Source: Stropharia rugosoannulata (Eukaryota > Basidiomycota > Agaricomycetes > Agaricales > Strophariaceae). From it: a DNA stretch of 64,000 nucleotides. The stretch covers positions 1 to 64,000 of the forward strand of contig JANCIK010000013.1 of assembly GCA_028532985.1 (NCBI GenBank), written 5' to 3'. Each line of letters begins with the position of its first letter. Within the stretch, counting starts at the first letter, position 1. This document shows positions 23,083 to 33,493 of this stretch, piece after piece. The translations under genes were made by a program, and so were the position numbers. The notes below the pieces were generated by a model that had not been told where the DNA came from, made no database searches, and saw nothing but the letters and a program-made list of their open reading frames with translations.

Positions 23083-24490
23083 CTCACCAGACGTCGCGTA
23101 CGCGAAGAATCACGCACAGGAGGAGGAAATGGCGCTAGACATGCTGCGCCGCGCGTCGTTGCGCGTCCGTGGAAAGGTGTGTGAGGTGGATGGAAGCGCC
23201 GTAGCCAGTGGGTCCGGGGCAACTGCGAGTCATCACGATGGGCGCAAGGGGTATGACCAGAACGAGCACGAGGGCGGGTGGAGGTGGAGGAACGCACGAA
23301 AGTAAGAGTGGCAGGAGGGCATCATGAAGACCGCAGACGGCGCCTGAGCTGAGGGTGGATGAGTGGGGTCTCGGACCTAATCGGCGAGTCGTGGAGACTG
23401 GTGGCGAGGAACGCCGTGGACTTGAAGAAGACGAGCAAGAGGCATGGGAGGTCGTCGACGCGCACGATGCGGATGGGTGGGCGGCGCCAAATGTACAAGT
23501 GGGCGGGGGCACAAGGCGGTGCTTTACAGGTTTAAGGATGGGGAACTTTCGAGCCTACGTCGCGGTTAGGTGAGGGGCTGCAGGCAATAAGTATGTCTAT
23601 TACTCACATATTTTCCCTAGCCATAACTCCCATCTGCAGCAGTGATATCGGGGATACACCGTGCTCCACGTTGCTGTCAAAGGTGGCGGGGGTGCGGGTG
23701 GGCAATGGCACCGATGCGCATGGCTCCAGAGACGAGAATGTCCCGGTGGAAGGTGAGGCGCTTTCGGGAGGCGACGCGGCGAAGGTGGCAGAATATGACG
23801 AGCAGGGTGGCAAGGGCGAGGAAGAGAAGGGTGCCGAGGATCGGTGAGGTCGAGATAGCGCGTATGTTGAAAGTTTTATCTATGCCGTGTGGGGACGGTG
23901 TTTCGCAGGTGGGGCGTGGAACGAGGACGACGCGCCTATGCAGATGTAAGCTCCACCTGTTGGTGTTAAACATGGTATCTACCTCGATGAACCTCCGCTC
24001 TGCCAGACCGTACTTCCCAAACCGTGCTTTGGGCGTTTTCCGACAGAATGAATCTCCATTGCAGGCGTTCCGGGAGCGAAACAAGGCTGCACGCTGCTCT
24101 CTTCGTCCAGTTTCTCGAAGCCCAGTTCCGTGCTGCAGTCGCGGCTGCGTCCTTGGCCGTCATAGCAGCCATCACCGCCGCCCCGGCGCCGTCAGTTCAA
24201 TAGAGCGTGAGCGAGAAAGAAGGAAGTCGCTGGCTCTGTTGCAAGACTGCTGCGATGGTGAGATAGAATGCAAGATTGTCTTCGAAGAAGGCAAACATAC
24301 CGGGCGGCAACCCTTCAGGCCTCAGGCCTCAGGCGCTGCCCACGTCTTGTATCAGCCGTAGACTTCGACGTGTTGTTAGGTGGTGGGGAAAGACAAAAGG
24401 GTGACGCGGTGTCGCCAAACCAATGGTTGGGCACCGGGACCCCGGAACACAGCCGGAACGGAACTGCATAGCGTTTTGCTCCGTTGCGAG
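23083..24490 (-). other. GC-rich region with decayed reverse-strand coding remnants
   Basis: No complete gene is recognised. On the reverse strand, about 23,677-24,084, a frame encodes a hydrophobic segment (ILGTLLFLALATLLVIF) followed by basic residues (HLRRVASRKR), as in a single-pass membrane protein with a short cytosolic tail; it is interrupted and the next matching stretch (23,604-23,700) is in another frame. Position next to the satellite block and frame breaks suggest a decayed gene. Confidence 0.3.
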
Positions 24491-25408
24491 AGGAATTTAA
24501 ATAGTTATGTTCAGAGTACTAATGTTTCTTTGAAGTAAGTGTTATGTTCGAGCAAATGATAACCTGATTTGCGTGGTTTATTTATTCACTCATAACTTCC
24601 TCACAACACTCGGCAGATTCTGTTCAGCAGTTACCTCAAGTACATCTTCCCCCTCTGTCCGTCCGTCATGTACTATGAGAACTCGGGCAGGTCGACAACA
24701 TCATCTGGAACGCAAGAGGATGGGTACATTCACGCGTGTTTCGTCCGTTCCCTCTGCACACAGTCACCAGCGTATTGGGAGTAACCTCGCCATACAAGCT
24801 CACTGGTTCGAGAAATGCTGAAATCAACCTGTTCAAAGAATCTGCTCGGCAGTAGAACTACGCCCGCGCGCAGGCGGAGAAGAACAAGTCCGTCTCGCCC
24901 AAAGCAGCACTGCGTCCGTAAGCCTGAGCGGAACCTGTAAATGCAACTGACCTACATCTATCAGGCTTGTTAATCATTCATTCAAATAGAGCCCCGCTGA
25001 CCTGAGCTAGTTTGACGTCCCTTAAAGCACGGCCATGTATCAGGATCGACGCCATAGCTTATGAGCAGAAGAGCACGGCGATGGAAGTTGACCCAGGCGT
25101 AGGATGGGTGGTGCGTCTGTCACGTAAGTCACTTATGGAAAATAATAGGCGAGAAATGACATAACTCACTTGCACATTCAGTCCTCGCGATTGGCGCTCG
25201 AAGCGCGCGTTCTGCGATGACAAATGTCAGCCTCGCCTTTGCCGTGCCTTACTACACATACGCCGTACCCGTGAACCTATGAACCTGGACCATAGGAACG
25301 GAGAAGCGCTTGCTAGTCATCCGTCTTCGTGCACTCGCGAGGCATTCAGAATAGTGTACCTGCCTTGGTATGTCTGCTGGATTTTTTTTGCCTTCAAACC
25401 AACAGGTT
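24491..25408. other. No confident gene
   Basis: Only short open frames are present. Some reverse-strand stretches have splice-like signals and may be untranslated or decayed parts of the neighbouring zinc-finger gene, but nothing is recognisable. Confidence 0.35.
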
Positions 25409-26270
25409 CTATGAATATAGCCAGTTTCTGTCATCGTCATCCCCTACCGAGCACGACAGGTCGGGGATTTGCCCATTAGCCTGCATCCAAGGAGAGAAGC
25501 ATCAGTCCTATCCGTGATTGAGTTAGACAAAGTTGCTTACATTATTATAGCACTGCAAATCATATGCAGATGGAAGCACGCCCGGATGACCGAGTTGTGG
25601 GTCCGAGCAGACGGTAGCACAACCTCGGGATGAAAAGTCGAGATCGACGATGGGCTGGGGCGCTGCAGGGAGGGCTCGTTACTTGGGTTGCTGTTGAATG
25701 TAAAAACTACGTACCAGGTTTCACTGCATGCGTTGGAGTTGGAGCCGCAGACGGGGCTTGGTTTGCAGCAGACGCGGTCGATTTACCGCCTGGTAAATCG
25801 ATTAATACATAAAGAACGAAGCATATATATTAAATATCACGTACCAGAGAAAGAGCCACGGTTTGCAGGGGTGCATGCTGCTGCTTCGTCCGTAGGAGTA
25901 GGGGCTGATGTACCTACAACTTTGCATTAGGCATATGTCGTTATAGATAAATAATTACAGTACCTGTAGACGAATTTGCGAGCCCCAAGGTCGAATTCAT
26001 AGCTTTAGTAGGCGTCTGCGAACCGTGCGCCGAGTCTACATGACGCTGGGAGGAAGGTTATCTACAGCATCTATAGTCTGAATGAAAACAGACGAGACAT
26101 ACCTTCATGCTCTGTGGATCCTTGTAGACAACCGTGCATCCGGGGGCGATGCATTAGAACATGTCGTTTGCATTACGCGTAAGCTCAACTTTGAAGTCGA
26201 GGTGCGGATATTTCACCAGCAAGGTTTTCTGCTTCAAGCGTTTAAGATATTTGTCGTTGTTGGCGGGCAT
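25409..26270 (-). pseudogene. C2H2 zinc-finger protein with a nonsense codon
   Basis: Seven exons on the reverse strand join in frame with GT-AG introns: 26,270-26,103, 26,045-25,964, 25,913-25,845, 25,789-25,715, 25,662-25,541 and 25,480-25,409 are six of them, and an upstream exon may be missing. The product would be about 195 aa. It starts MPANNDKYLKRLKQK, then has one C2H2 finger spanning the first intron: Cys-x4-Cys-x12-His-x4-His (CIAPGC, then SMKRHVDSAH). After this come Ala/Ser/Thr/Pro-rich linkers and an acidic tail (GDDDDRNWLYS). The codon at 26,156-26,154, immediately before the first Cys, is TAA, so the finger is lost unless the stop is read through. All downstream splice sites and frames are intact, so the lesion looks recent. 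A DNA- or RNA-binding role is inferred from the finger only. Confidence 0.55.
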
Positions 26271-28720
26271 CGTTAACGACAATGAGACACCGGTTCGATA
26301 CCAGGTGTGTAACTGTGCCAGAGATGATGGACCAGGGGGAGACACCGTAAAAAATGAGCGAGGGGAGACACCGTAGAATGGGAGCGAGAAACAAGGCACG
26401 AAACGAGGAAAGGTCGCTATACACCCTTGAACGGTCGCGCGTCGTCCTACGGTTCTGCGAATCCCGGACATAGGGCGGCCGCGTCGACTGGCAGGCATTA
26501 TTATGCGTAGCAGAGGGATCACCCTTGTTGCTACGCGCGTCTCGATGGTTCTTGATGTAGGATGATTTGATGTACCAGGTACATGAATATACGCTGGACA
26601 TATTATATCAACGCTATTAAGCAATGTGTATTAAGTATATATGTTTACTTCAGTAGAATAAAGAAAGTAAACCTTGTAAAGACTTAAGTTCGGGCGACGC
26701 AAGTGCAGGAGCGACGTCCTTAGTTGGTCCTCGGAGGTTGATACTTGCGTCGGTGTTGACACGGCGAGAAGGCGATGTCTGGACGAGGTCGCGTCCGAGA
26801 AGGCACCCAGATCTCCTCGGGCGGGCCTTTTCATTATGGAAGCAGGTACCGTCGCCGAGATCTCTCAAGATGAGCAAGATCGGTACAAGCGATACGGGAA
26901 CGTGGGCTTGCTGCAGATCTGGCTGCTGTGGGGGCGGGAACTGGGGCTTGTTAGTAGATGTTGAGCTTCTGCTGACGAAGCAATTTCTGATATTTATTTG
27001 ACATATGCTGACGGCTGCTATGTCTGAGTTGGGTGCAAGCGAGAGGGATAATGTTGTAACTAAAGCAAAAGGAAAACGGAGCCTGCTGATGCGGTAACTT
27101 GCAGTATGCGCCGATGCGTAGCTGCTGCAGACGTATGACCTGAAAGAGCCGTACGCGTTTGCACCGGGTGCAGGCAAAGTAGAAGGGGCATGCATTTTAA
27201 AAACCCTACGTTCATGTCACACAATCACACCTGCACAAACGCAGGTCAGACAAGGGGCGTAGGGGACAGGGCAAGAAAATAAACGAATATATTTTTACTG
27301 CTACGGATATGGTGTACGTACTTAGAGTGTACAGTAGGTGGAGTTGCCGCTGCGAGGTCTCAACGCCGTTCCGCCTCCGTGAGTGGAAGTAGCGACGTCG
27401 AAGGGGACCGTACTGAAGTCTTCAGTTGAAGAAGTGGAGGGGTGCTGCTTGATATGGGGGCTCCCTGCCAGCTGCTTGTGCAGTCATTCCAGGCGCCGCA
27501 CGATAATAGTGGCCGGGGTGGGGGTACTGCGGACGTTGATGTGGGATGCAGCGGGACAGAGTCGAGATGGCGTGCAGACGGAGGGGGTCAGGGAAGCGGC
27601 AATGAAAGCTTGACGCCGCATCGATGGCGAGCAAAGGCAGGGTACGGGTATGGGCCTATGTGGGAAGGGTGGCCTGGTGGGAAGGGACAAGGCAGGCATC
27701 GCCTACCGTTGCTCACAGCGGTAACGTCCGTGCGGTTTCTGGGTCAATGACGGGAAGGAATGGGAAAAATAACTAGGCCAATGCGTGGCCAAATATGTGG
27801 AACCTGCAGTAGCGCCTACGTTATGTGGATTGGGGGGGGGGATGAGGCCAGCGAGGGTGGGGACCGGGGTGCAAGGTAAGTAACAGAAACGTAGAAGCGA
27901 GAATAACCAGAACGCACTCACCTCGTAAATCCATGTCCCATTAGATTATCCATCAATACTGCCATGCCCTCTATATCCTGAATGCTTGTCATAGGGACTT
28001 GATTGAGGCTGCCCGGCTGAGAACGAAGGTCGAAAAGCTCCTGGTAAGGAACCGGAGGAGGGGAAAGGGAGGGGTGAGTTCAGGCGGGTAGTATCGAGAT
28101 CGATTAATTAAGAGGACGGCTGAAGGCGGCGGCGTGGTTTATGGATGAGGGACGGCAAGGTGAGGGTAAGAAGGAAAGGTGCTTACGCCCGTTGTAACGC
28201 GGAATGCGCGGGTTTAGGCGTTGGGCAGGGGGAATGAGAGTATGTCGATGGCAGGGACTCGGTGGCCAGGTAGGCGATTCGAGGGAGGCAGGCCATGTAT
28301 CGAGGGAGGCGGGCCATGTACGGAGGGGCGGAAAGAGTATGCAGGGAGCGGCGCAGCCCGCTACGTAGTGCCTGGGATGAGGGTCCTGAATGAAGATGGG
28401 ATGTAAGAAGGGCGGGCGACGCAAAGTAACCACATGCAGTGTAAAACGTTTTCATAGAATACACTCACCTTGAACCCCAAACCCAAGGGGTTGTCCATCT
28501 CCCATCTTCCCTTGCTACGCTGTCGCTTTGTTGCCTGAACCGTTTCGAGGCTGGCCGGCTGAAGACGAAGGCTGGTAAGTCCCTGGTTAGAGACTGGGAA
28601 GGGGGACAACACAGGCGGCCAGCTTTGCTTCTACACCTTCCGTTGGCTCGACCGGTCCAAAGGGCGTTGGCGGGGTAAAGGGAAGAGTGACGGCGTGGTG
28701 GGGGTACGAGGAAAAGAGGC
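26271..28720 (-). other. Reverse-strand exon remnants upstream of the zinc-finger gene
   Basis: Several stretches look like reverse-strand exons. At 28,040-27,922, between CCTTACCAG and GTGAGTG, the exon encodes ELFDLRSQPGSLNQV and a methionine/aspartate-rich continuation ending LMGHGFTR. A diverged copy lies at about 28,600-28,472. At 27,195-27,100 a start MHAPSTLPAPGANAYGSF is followed by a possible intron, and about 26,980-26,660 holds a long open stretch ending near SPELKSLQG. I could not join these into one intact frame. They may be one decayed gene or the 5' half of the zinc-finger gene. A 10-base G run lies near 27,830. Confidence 0.35.
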
Positions 28721-28779
28721 ATGGATCCGTCACAGTGCGTGTGACCCCGAACGGAACAGCCACGGGTGTGACAAACTGA

Positions 28780-29750
28780 GAGCGGACGGGGATGTTACGC
28801 GGCCAGCGTGGGTGGGGAGCACCGAGTCCGCGTGCACGGGATGCAAAACCTGCGTGCAGGTATGCGGGTGGAGGCGGCAACGAATGGCAAAAATGTATGC
28901 GTGGTTGACTGCGTGCGCATCGCTGGGTGTCACGGAACAGGCGGGTGGGCGGCGTGCGTGCGTGGCAGGGGATGCATGGCTGGCATTGGCGGGTAGGCGC
29001 ATGGCGGGTGTGTGTGCGTGGTGAGCGTGCATGGCGACCATGCGTGGCGGGCTGCATGGTGAATGGCGGGTGGGCGCATGATGGGCGTGCGTGCGTGGGG
29101 CGTGGCAGGGTGGGCGTATGGCATGCGTGCGTGGCGTCGCGGGATGCGCGTTTGCGTGGCTGCGTGGCAAGGGTGAGCGGCGGCGCGGATGCGTGGCTGC
29201 GTCGTTGAGTGGACATACGGCTGTGCGACGGCCGGGGCAGGGGACGGGCCAGCCATGCAGCGTGGCAGCGTCGAGGTGAGGTGCGGGTGGCTGTGTGCGG
29301 GGCGGGGTAGCGGGGGGGCTGCATGGCGTCGGGGGGGGGGTAGGGGGGGGGCTGGGCGTGGAGGCTGCGTGGCAAGGCGGCGTGGCGGATGTCGCTGCGT
29401 GGCTGATGCGTGGCGGGGCGGGATGCGTGGCGGGGCGGGACAGAGGAGCAGGCTGCGTGGCGGCGACGTTGGGCGTGGCGTGGCGTGGTCGGATAACCGG
29501 CTGTGAGATAGCCGGCTGCTGGCCACGCGCTGCGTTGCTGCCGTGCGTGGCAGGAGCCTTGCGTGGCTGGCACATGAAAGCCGTGCATGGCAATGAAGTA
29601 GCCGGTGTTGCCGACTACGCCATGTTCGGCATAAAGCGTGGCAAGATATGCCGTGAGCTGCCGGCGTGGCGGCGACGCGTGGCGGGAATTGCCGGTGAGC
29701 CTGCCACGCACGGCAGCCACGCACGGCCAGGCTGGCCTGCCACGCAGCCT
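28780..29750. repeat. GCGTGGC-rich low-complexity tract with G runs
   Basis: The sequence is dominated by degenerate TGCGTGGC and TGCATGGC units. Near 29,700-29,747 the motif appears in the opposite orientation (GCCACGCA), giving fold-back ends. Runs of 7 to 10 G lie at about 29,310-29,350. Long His/Ala/Pro/Thr-rich open frames on both strands follow from this composition and are not genes. Confidence 0.75.
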
Positions 29751-29756
29751 TACAGT

Positions 29757-29794
29757 ATTTTATTTGTACAACTCGTAAAACAAACAAATAAAAT
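29757..29794. repeat. AT-rich inverted repeat
   Basis: ATTTTATTTGT at 29,757-29,767 is followed by its reverse complement ACAAATAAAAT at 29,784-29,794, a perfect 11-bp stem with a 16-bp loop. It lies just after the GCGTGGC tract and may be an end of a small transposable element or a transcript terminator. Confidence 0.45.
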
Positions 29795-29886
29795 GTTGTG
29801 AGACATCATATGGGGGTTTTCAAGGTGTGGGAATCCGAATTTGCAATCAGATTTGTTCCCACGATTACCGTTCGGGCCTATAACCC

Positions 29887-29909
29887 ATGCCCCCGCTCCG
29901 CGGGGGCAT
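29887..29909. repeat. GC-rich hairpin
   Basis: ATGCCCCCGC, a TCC loop, then GCGGGGGCAT: a perfect 10-bp stem. It lies 760 bp upstream of the next gene. Function unknown. Confidence 0.6.
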
Positions 29910-30104
29910 AGGTATAGGGGTCGTTGCGTCTTCGGCATGTCGGGCGTCCAGTACTGTCACTGTCCCTCCAGTTTCGGTGTTCATTTTACTCTCGTTCATC
30001 TCACGTGGTATTTGAGCCATTAAAATTAGTATACATTTAACTGAAGAACCTTTGCCAGATCATCCATGTGTACTTTTAAGAGAAAAACCTATGATCGAAC
30101 ATCA

Positions 30105-30245
30105 TATCTATAAATAGACTTGAGCCAACCGAAGCGGGTTGCTTTTCTGAAGCATTAAGCTTTTCAACATATTTCAGACACTATCTCGTCAAACACGCGC
30201 TTAAGCCCTCTAATTATTCTTTTGCTCTTCTTCTTCTTCTCTTCC
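30105..30245 (+). promoter_or_regulatory. Promoter and leader, upstream copy
   Basis: TATAAATA at 30,109-30,116 is followed by GCATTAAGCTTTTCAACAT, CACCAAAC-like and TTAAGCCCTCTAA motifs and a CT-rich end at CTTCCAG. The same order recurs at 30,464-30,612 next to the gene. No start codon follows that opens a long frame; a (TA)n run comes after it at about 30,277-30,292. It is either a second promoter or a leftover of a deleted gene copy. Confidence 0.5.
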
Positions 30246-30463
30246 AGCACAAATTCCTTCATCTTTCATTTGAAATTATATATATATATATGCATACGCT
30301 CAGCCGTTTCAGAGCCAAATCACGGTCCAATATTCGGTGGGGGGCGGTGTATTGCTGCAGTCTACTTATGAAAGGGTCGTTGGTATTATTATCGTTTTAC
30401 TCGGACAATGCAGTGAACATTAGTATGGCCTAATTAGATCATGCCTGAAGAGAAAGCGCGGTC

Positions 30464-30612
30464 TATAAATAAACAACTAGCCGAAGCGCAAACAAACGGT
30501 TTGGTTTCTTTTCGGAGGCATTAAGCTTTTCAACATTGTCTAGACACCATCAAAGCTCACCAAACACGCTTGAGCTCTCTAAACGTCTCATTTTTATTCC
30601 CCTCCCTTCCAG
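30464..30612 (+). promoter_or_regulatory. Promoter and leader of the 30.65-kb gene
   Basis: TATAAATA at 30,464-30,471, then GCATTAAGCTTTTCAACAT, CACCAAACACGCTTGAGCTC and a pyrimidine-rich stretch ending CTTCCAG at about 30,612. The ATG at 30,652 follows 40 bp on. The CTTCCAG may be a 3' splice site of a leader intron. Confidence 0.55.
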
Positions 30613-30651
30613 GATACAGGAAAGAAACCACCCTCCCTATTTCAGTTTACC

Positions 30652-32506
30652 ATGAACAACCCATATGCTACGCCTTTTCACCGGTACTCAGACGATGTAT
30701 TGCGGCAGCCCCAATATGAAGGCTTAAATGGCATGAGCTCGATCTTCGGCAAAAGAGCAGAGATTTCAGGTATGGACTCTTTTCCTGCGACGGCTGCAGT
30801 GAGCCAATCCTCACCTTAATACTATTTTCATAGCACATCATGTCGTACACCAGGGCTGGAACGTCATGGGCGGATATGCTTCAACGGCAGGGTGTCCAAT
30901 GATAGAGTGTGAGTAAACAGTATGCTTATCAGCTCCAACTGACCGTATGTAATAGAGCCTGAACTGTGGTTTGAGCCAGGGTATGCCACTCAAGCTGTTG
31001 TCGGAAGCACGATGGGAGTCGATGCCACTTATCGTGCACGAACACTTTCAGCGGAGTTTTCTGAGCCTAGCTTTCATTCGACTCAGCAGAATTTACTTCC
31101 GTGGAACACTTGCGAGCCTATGACAATGGATTACTATACAGTGCCGACCGTCAGCGGTAGACTTCCAATGTATGATATGACCTCCCGTTGCGATCACAGG
31201 GCCATAGGCGGAGAGTACTTCAATCAAGCTTCGTATCCGACACACTTGTCACTTAGGTAAGTTGATCTCACCCCTGGTGATTTCTGCATATATGTTGATA
31301 CTTCAAACAGCGTTGGTACTGCTAGCCAGCACGTATATGCAACAGAAGATTATTCTCAAATTGCACTCCCTAATATGCAGGCAGGCCCAGAACATTACCG
31401 ACAAACAGGTATAGGTTTCCACTGTGAATTCATGTTGAACAGACCCTCAAACCGCATGCATTCCCTGGAGCGTGGTTACAGTAACGACACTCAACCAAAC
31501 ATGTGAGTCGAAGACATTTGTAGTCCGGCCATTGTTAATAGCATGTTACGGTGTAGGTATGCGCACACAGAATGCGTGGAATGCTCTGGGGACTACATAA
31601 CTCCTCATTTGAAGCGGGACAGCTACGCTACTACCTCTTTCTCTGGGTCAGGTATGAGCCTATTTTCAATAGTATTGCGACAATAACTCTAATAACCCTA
31701 TAGAGTCTGATATGAATGGTTGGCAGATACTCCACGACCAAATATTCGCATCCAATACGGAATTCCCACTGAACCAGTCACACATCGTACAGATGCCATG
31801 GGCGCAATCAATGTCGGCAGAAAGCGCTGGAACAGCTGAAGGGGATTTCACATTCATGGGTAAGCATAATCTCATCAGAGAAAAAACCATATAACCAATC
31901 GCCTTAATGAACAAAACGAATAATATTAGCTTCGGAAGAACTACGAAATGAAGGGGGAAATAATCAGCATTCATTAATATCGAACACAGGGGCTACTTCC
32001 TGTGAGAAACAGTCAGTATCCACACGGGATTCCCATACTGGGAGACGTAGGCCACGCTCAAGGTGAAGAACATCGAATATTTCCCCCTGCATCGAGTCCA
32101 CTACAGCTTATGACGTTTATTTTTCAGCTCTCAGAAGAGCAACAATGCAGCCAAGGAAGCAAATAAAAGGAAGATAACGAAGCTTACAGCGGGCATGGCA
32201 AAAAAACAAAACAGGAAAGAAAATATGACTTATCAGATAATGGCTCGTCCTTCACCTTCCCCTGTACTGACGGTTGTCACTTTTTCTAGGAGACACAATG
32301 GCTGACGACGGCGTACTCAAGCTGGAGCGCTTGTACACGCCGCATAAGCCGTTCGAAAAGAGGCCGAATAATAGGCAAAAGCGTAAGTCCTTTCCGCAAT
32401 GGATGAAAATCACGCTAACTCACCTATCCACCTAATATTAACAGCTATAATGAGAGTGAATCGACAGACCTTAGAGGGGCACCCTTCTATCGCGTCGCAG
32501 TCATAG
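30652..32506 (+). CDS. Unknown protein, multi-exon, basic C-terminus
   Basis: Proposed exons: 30,652-30,769, 30,834-30,908, 30,956-31,256, 31,311-31,502, 31,557-31,651, 31,704-31,859, 31,930-32,062 and 32,128 onward. Exons 3 to 8 join in one frame with good splice sites. The product begins MNNPYATPFHRYSDDV, is rich in Tyr, Ser, Met and Gln, has no signal peptide or membrane helix, and becomes strongly basic near the end (GRRRPRSR, then KEANKRKITKL and KKQNRKE), as in a nuclear or nucleic-acid-binding protein. Two points are unresolved. The natural junction of exons 2 and 3 creates a TAG codon, and exon 8 reads to a stop at about 32,302 unless a 26-bp intron is removed to reach two further good exons (32,290-32,382 and 32,445-32,506, ending EGHPSIASQS). 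Family not recognised; a decayed copy is possible. Confidence 0.5.
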
Positions 32507-33493
32507 GAGGGGAGGGGAGAAAAGGTAAGGGACGCCGAAACATTACATCTCTTTTATCAACTGATTATCTCTGTCAGATCGGCCTTGGATCGGGCCTCAC
32601 GTGCCCGGTAAAATTATCCGAAGACACATAAAAATCCTGTTGTTCAGACCGTATGTAGACTTGATGTAGAGCATTAGATGTAATCTGGTTGAAAACATTG
32701 GCCTGGATTATATATACCCCACACACCGCCGCACACACATTGTCATACGGACAAGAGCTTGATGCCAACTTAGTGCATTCATAGCCCATCTGCACGAAGT
32801 CCCACGTTCTGCATGTTCCCGAGATGTACGATTAATGAGTACATTTATTAATTTCTCTCTACACACCGCAAATTTTCACTCTTTCATTAGCTCAAACAAC
32901 GCGCCAGAGCCAGCCGACTGGCGCCCATGCAAGCACTGGCGCAACCAGTCAGGATATCAATGTCTTATCCTGTCACGCCATCGGATACAGCAGGATCTCA
33001 ACTACCAACGTTCGAAGTTCTACATAAACAATACGATGTTCACGAAGGTCAAGTAGTAGTGCGTTGTCATTGCTTATTCTCAACCGCTATTGGATTCAAC
33101 TTCATTTCATTTCATTTCTACTAAGTAAATGAGGTGTACAGAAAGCGAGATACAATACTTGGTTGTGTTGCGCGGACCGGAGTGTATGAGTGTAAGGTAC
33201 AAATTGCAGTGGTGAGGATGGGAATAGGGGGCATACTAATAGCGTGAAAATCACAGAATCATAAAGCAAGGGAGGAAAGGGTGTCGCAGTCATAACGGAG
33301 TGATGCATGAACGAAACAGGAGAAATACAGTGACGTGCAGTGAGCGGACAGGTGAGGGAAGTGAGATAAGCAATAAAGAGAAAGAATAAACAAAAAAGAA
33401 CAAAGATCCAGAGATATGAAATGCTGATGTAGATGAGATGCATAAAACCAAAATTGAACTCGGGCGCAGGGACGAAGCAAGTCAGCGAGGAAA
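32507..33493. other. Intergenic, no gene seen
   Basis: The region separates two converging genes and holds both 3' flanks. A TATATATA-like stretch occurs near 32,706. Small open frames show no recognisable protein. Confidence 0.5.

Noticed and set aside
22772..23305. 177-aa open frame from satellite C through boundary copy 4 into unique DNA
   Set aside because: It starts inside the satellite, follows the Pro-rich boundary composition and shows no domain.
28587..29793. Long His/Ala/Pro/Thr-rich open frames on both strands
   Set aside because: They reflect the GCGTGGC low-complexity composition; several overlapping frames on one strand are open at the same time.
32574..33124. Short open frames between the 30.65-kb gene and the transporter
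   Set aside because: No start context, splice pattern or recognisable protein; treated as intergenic.
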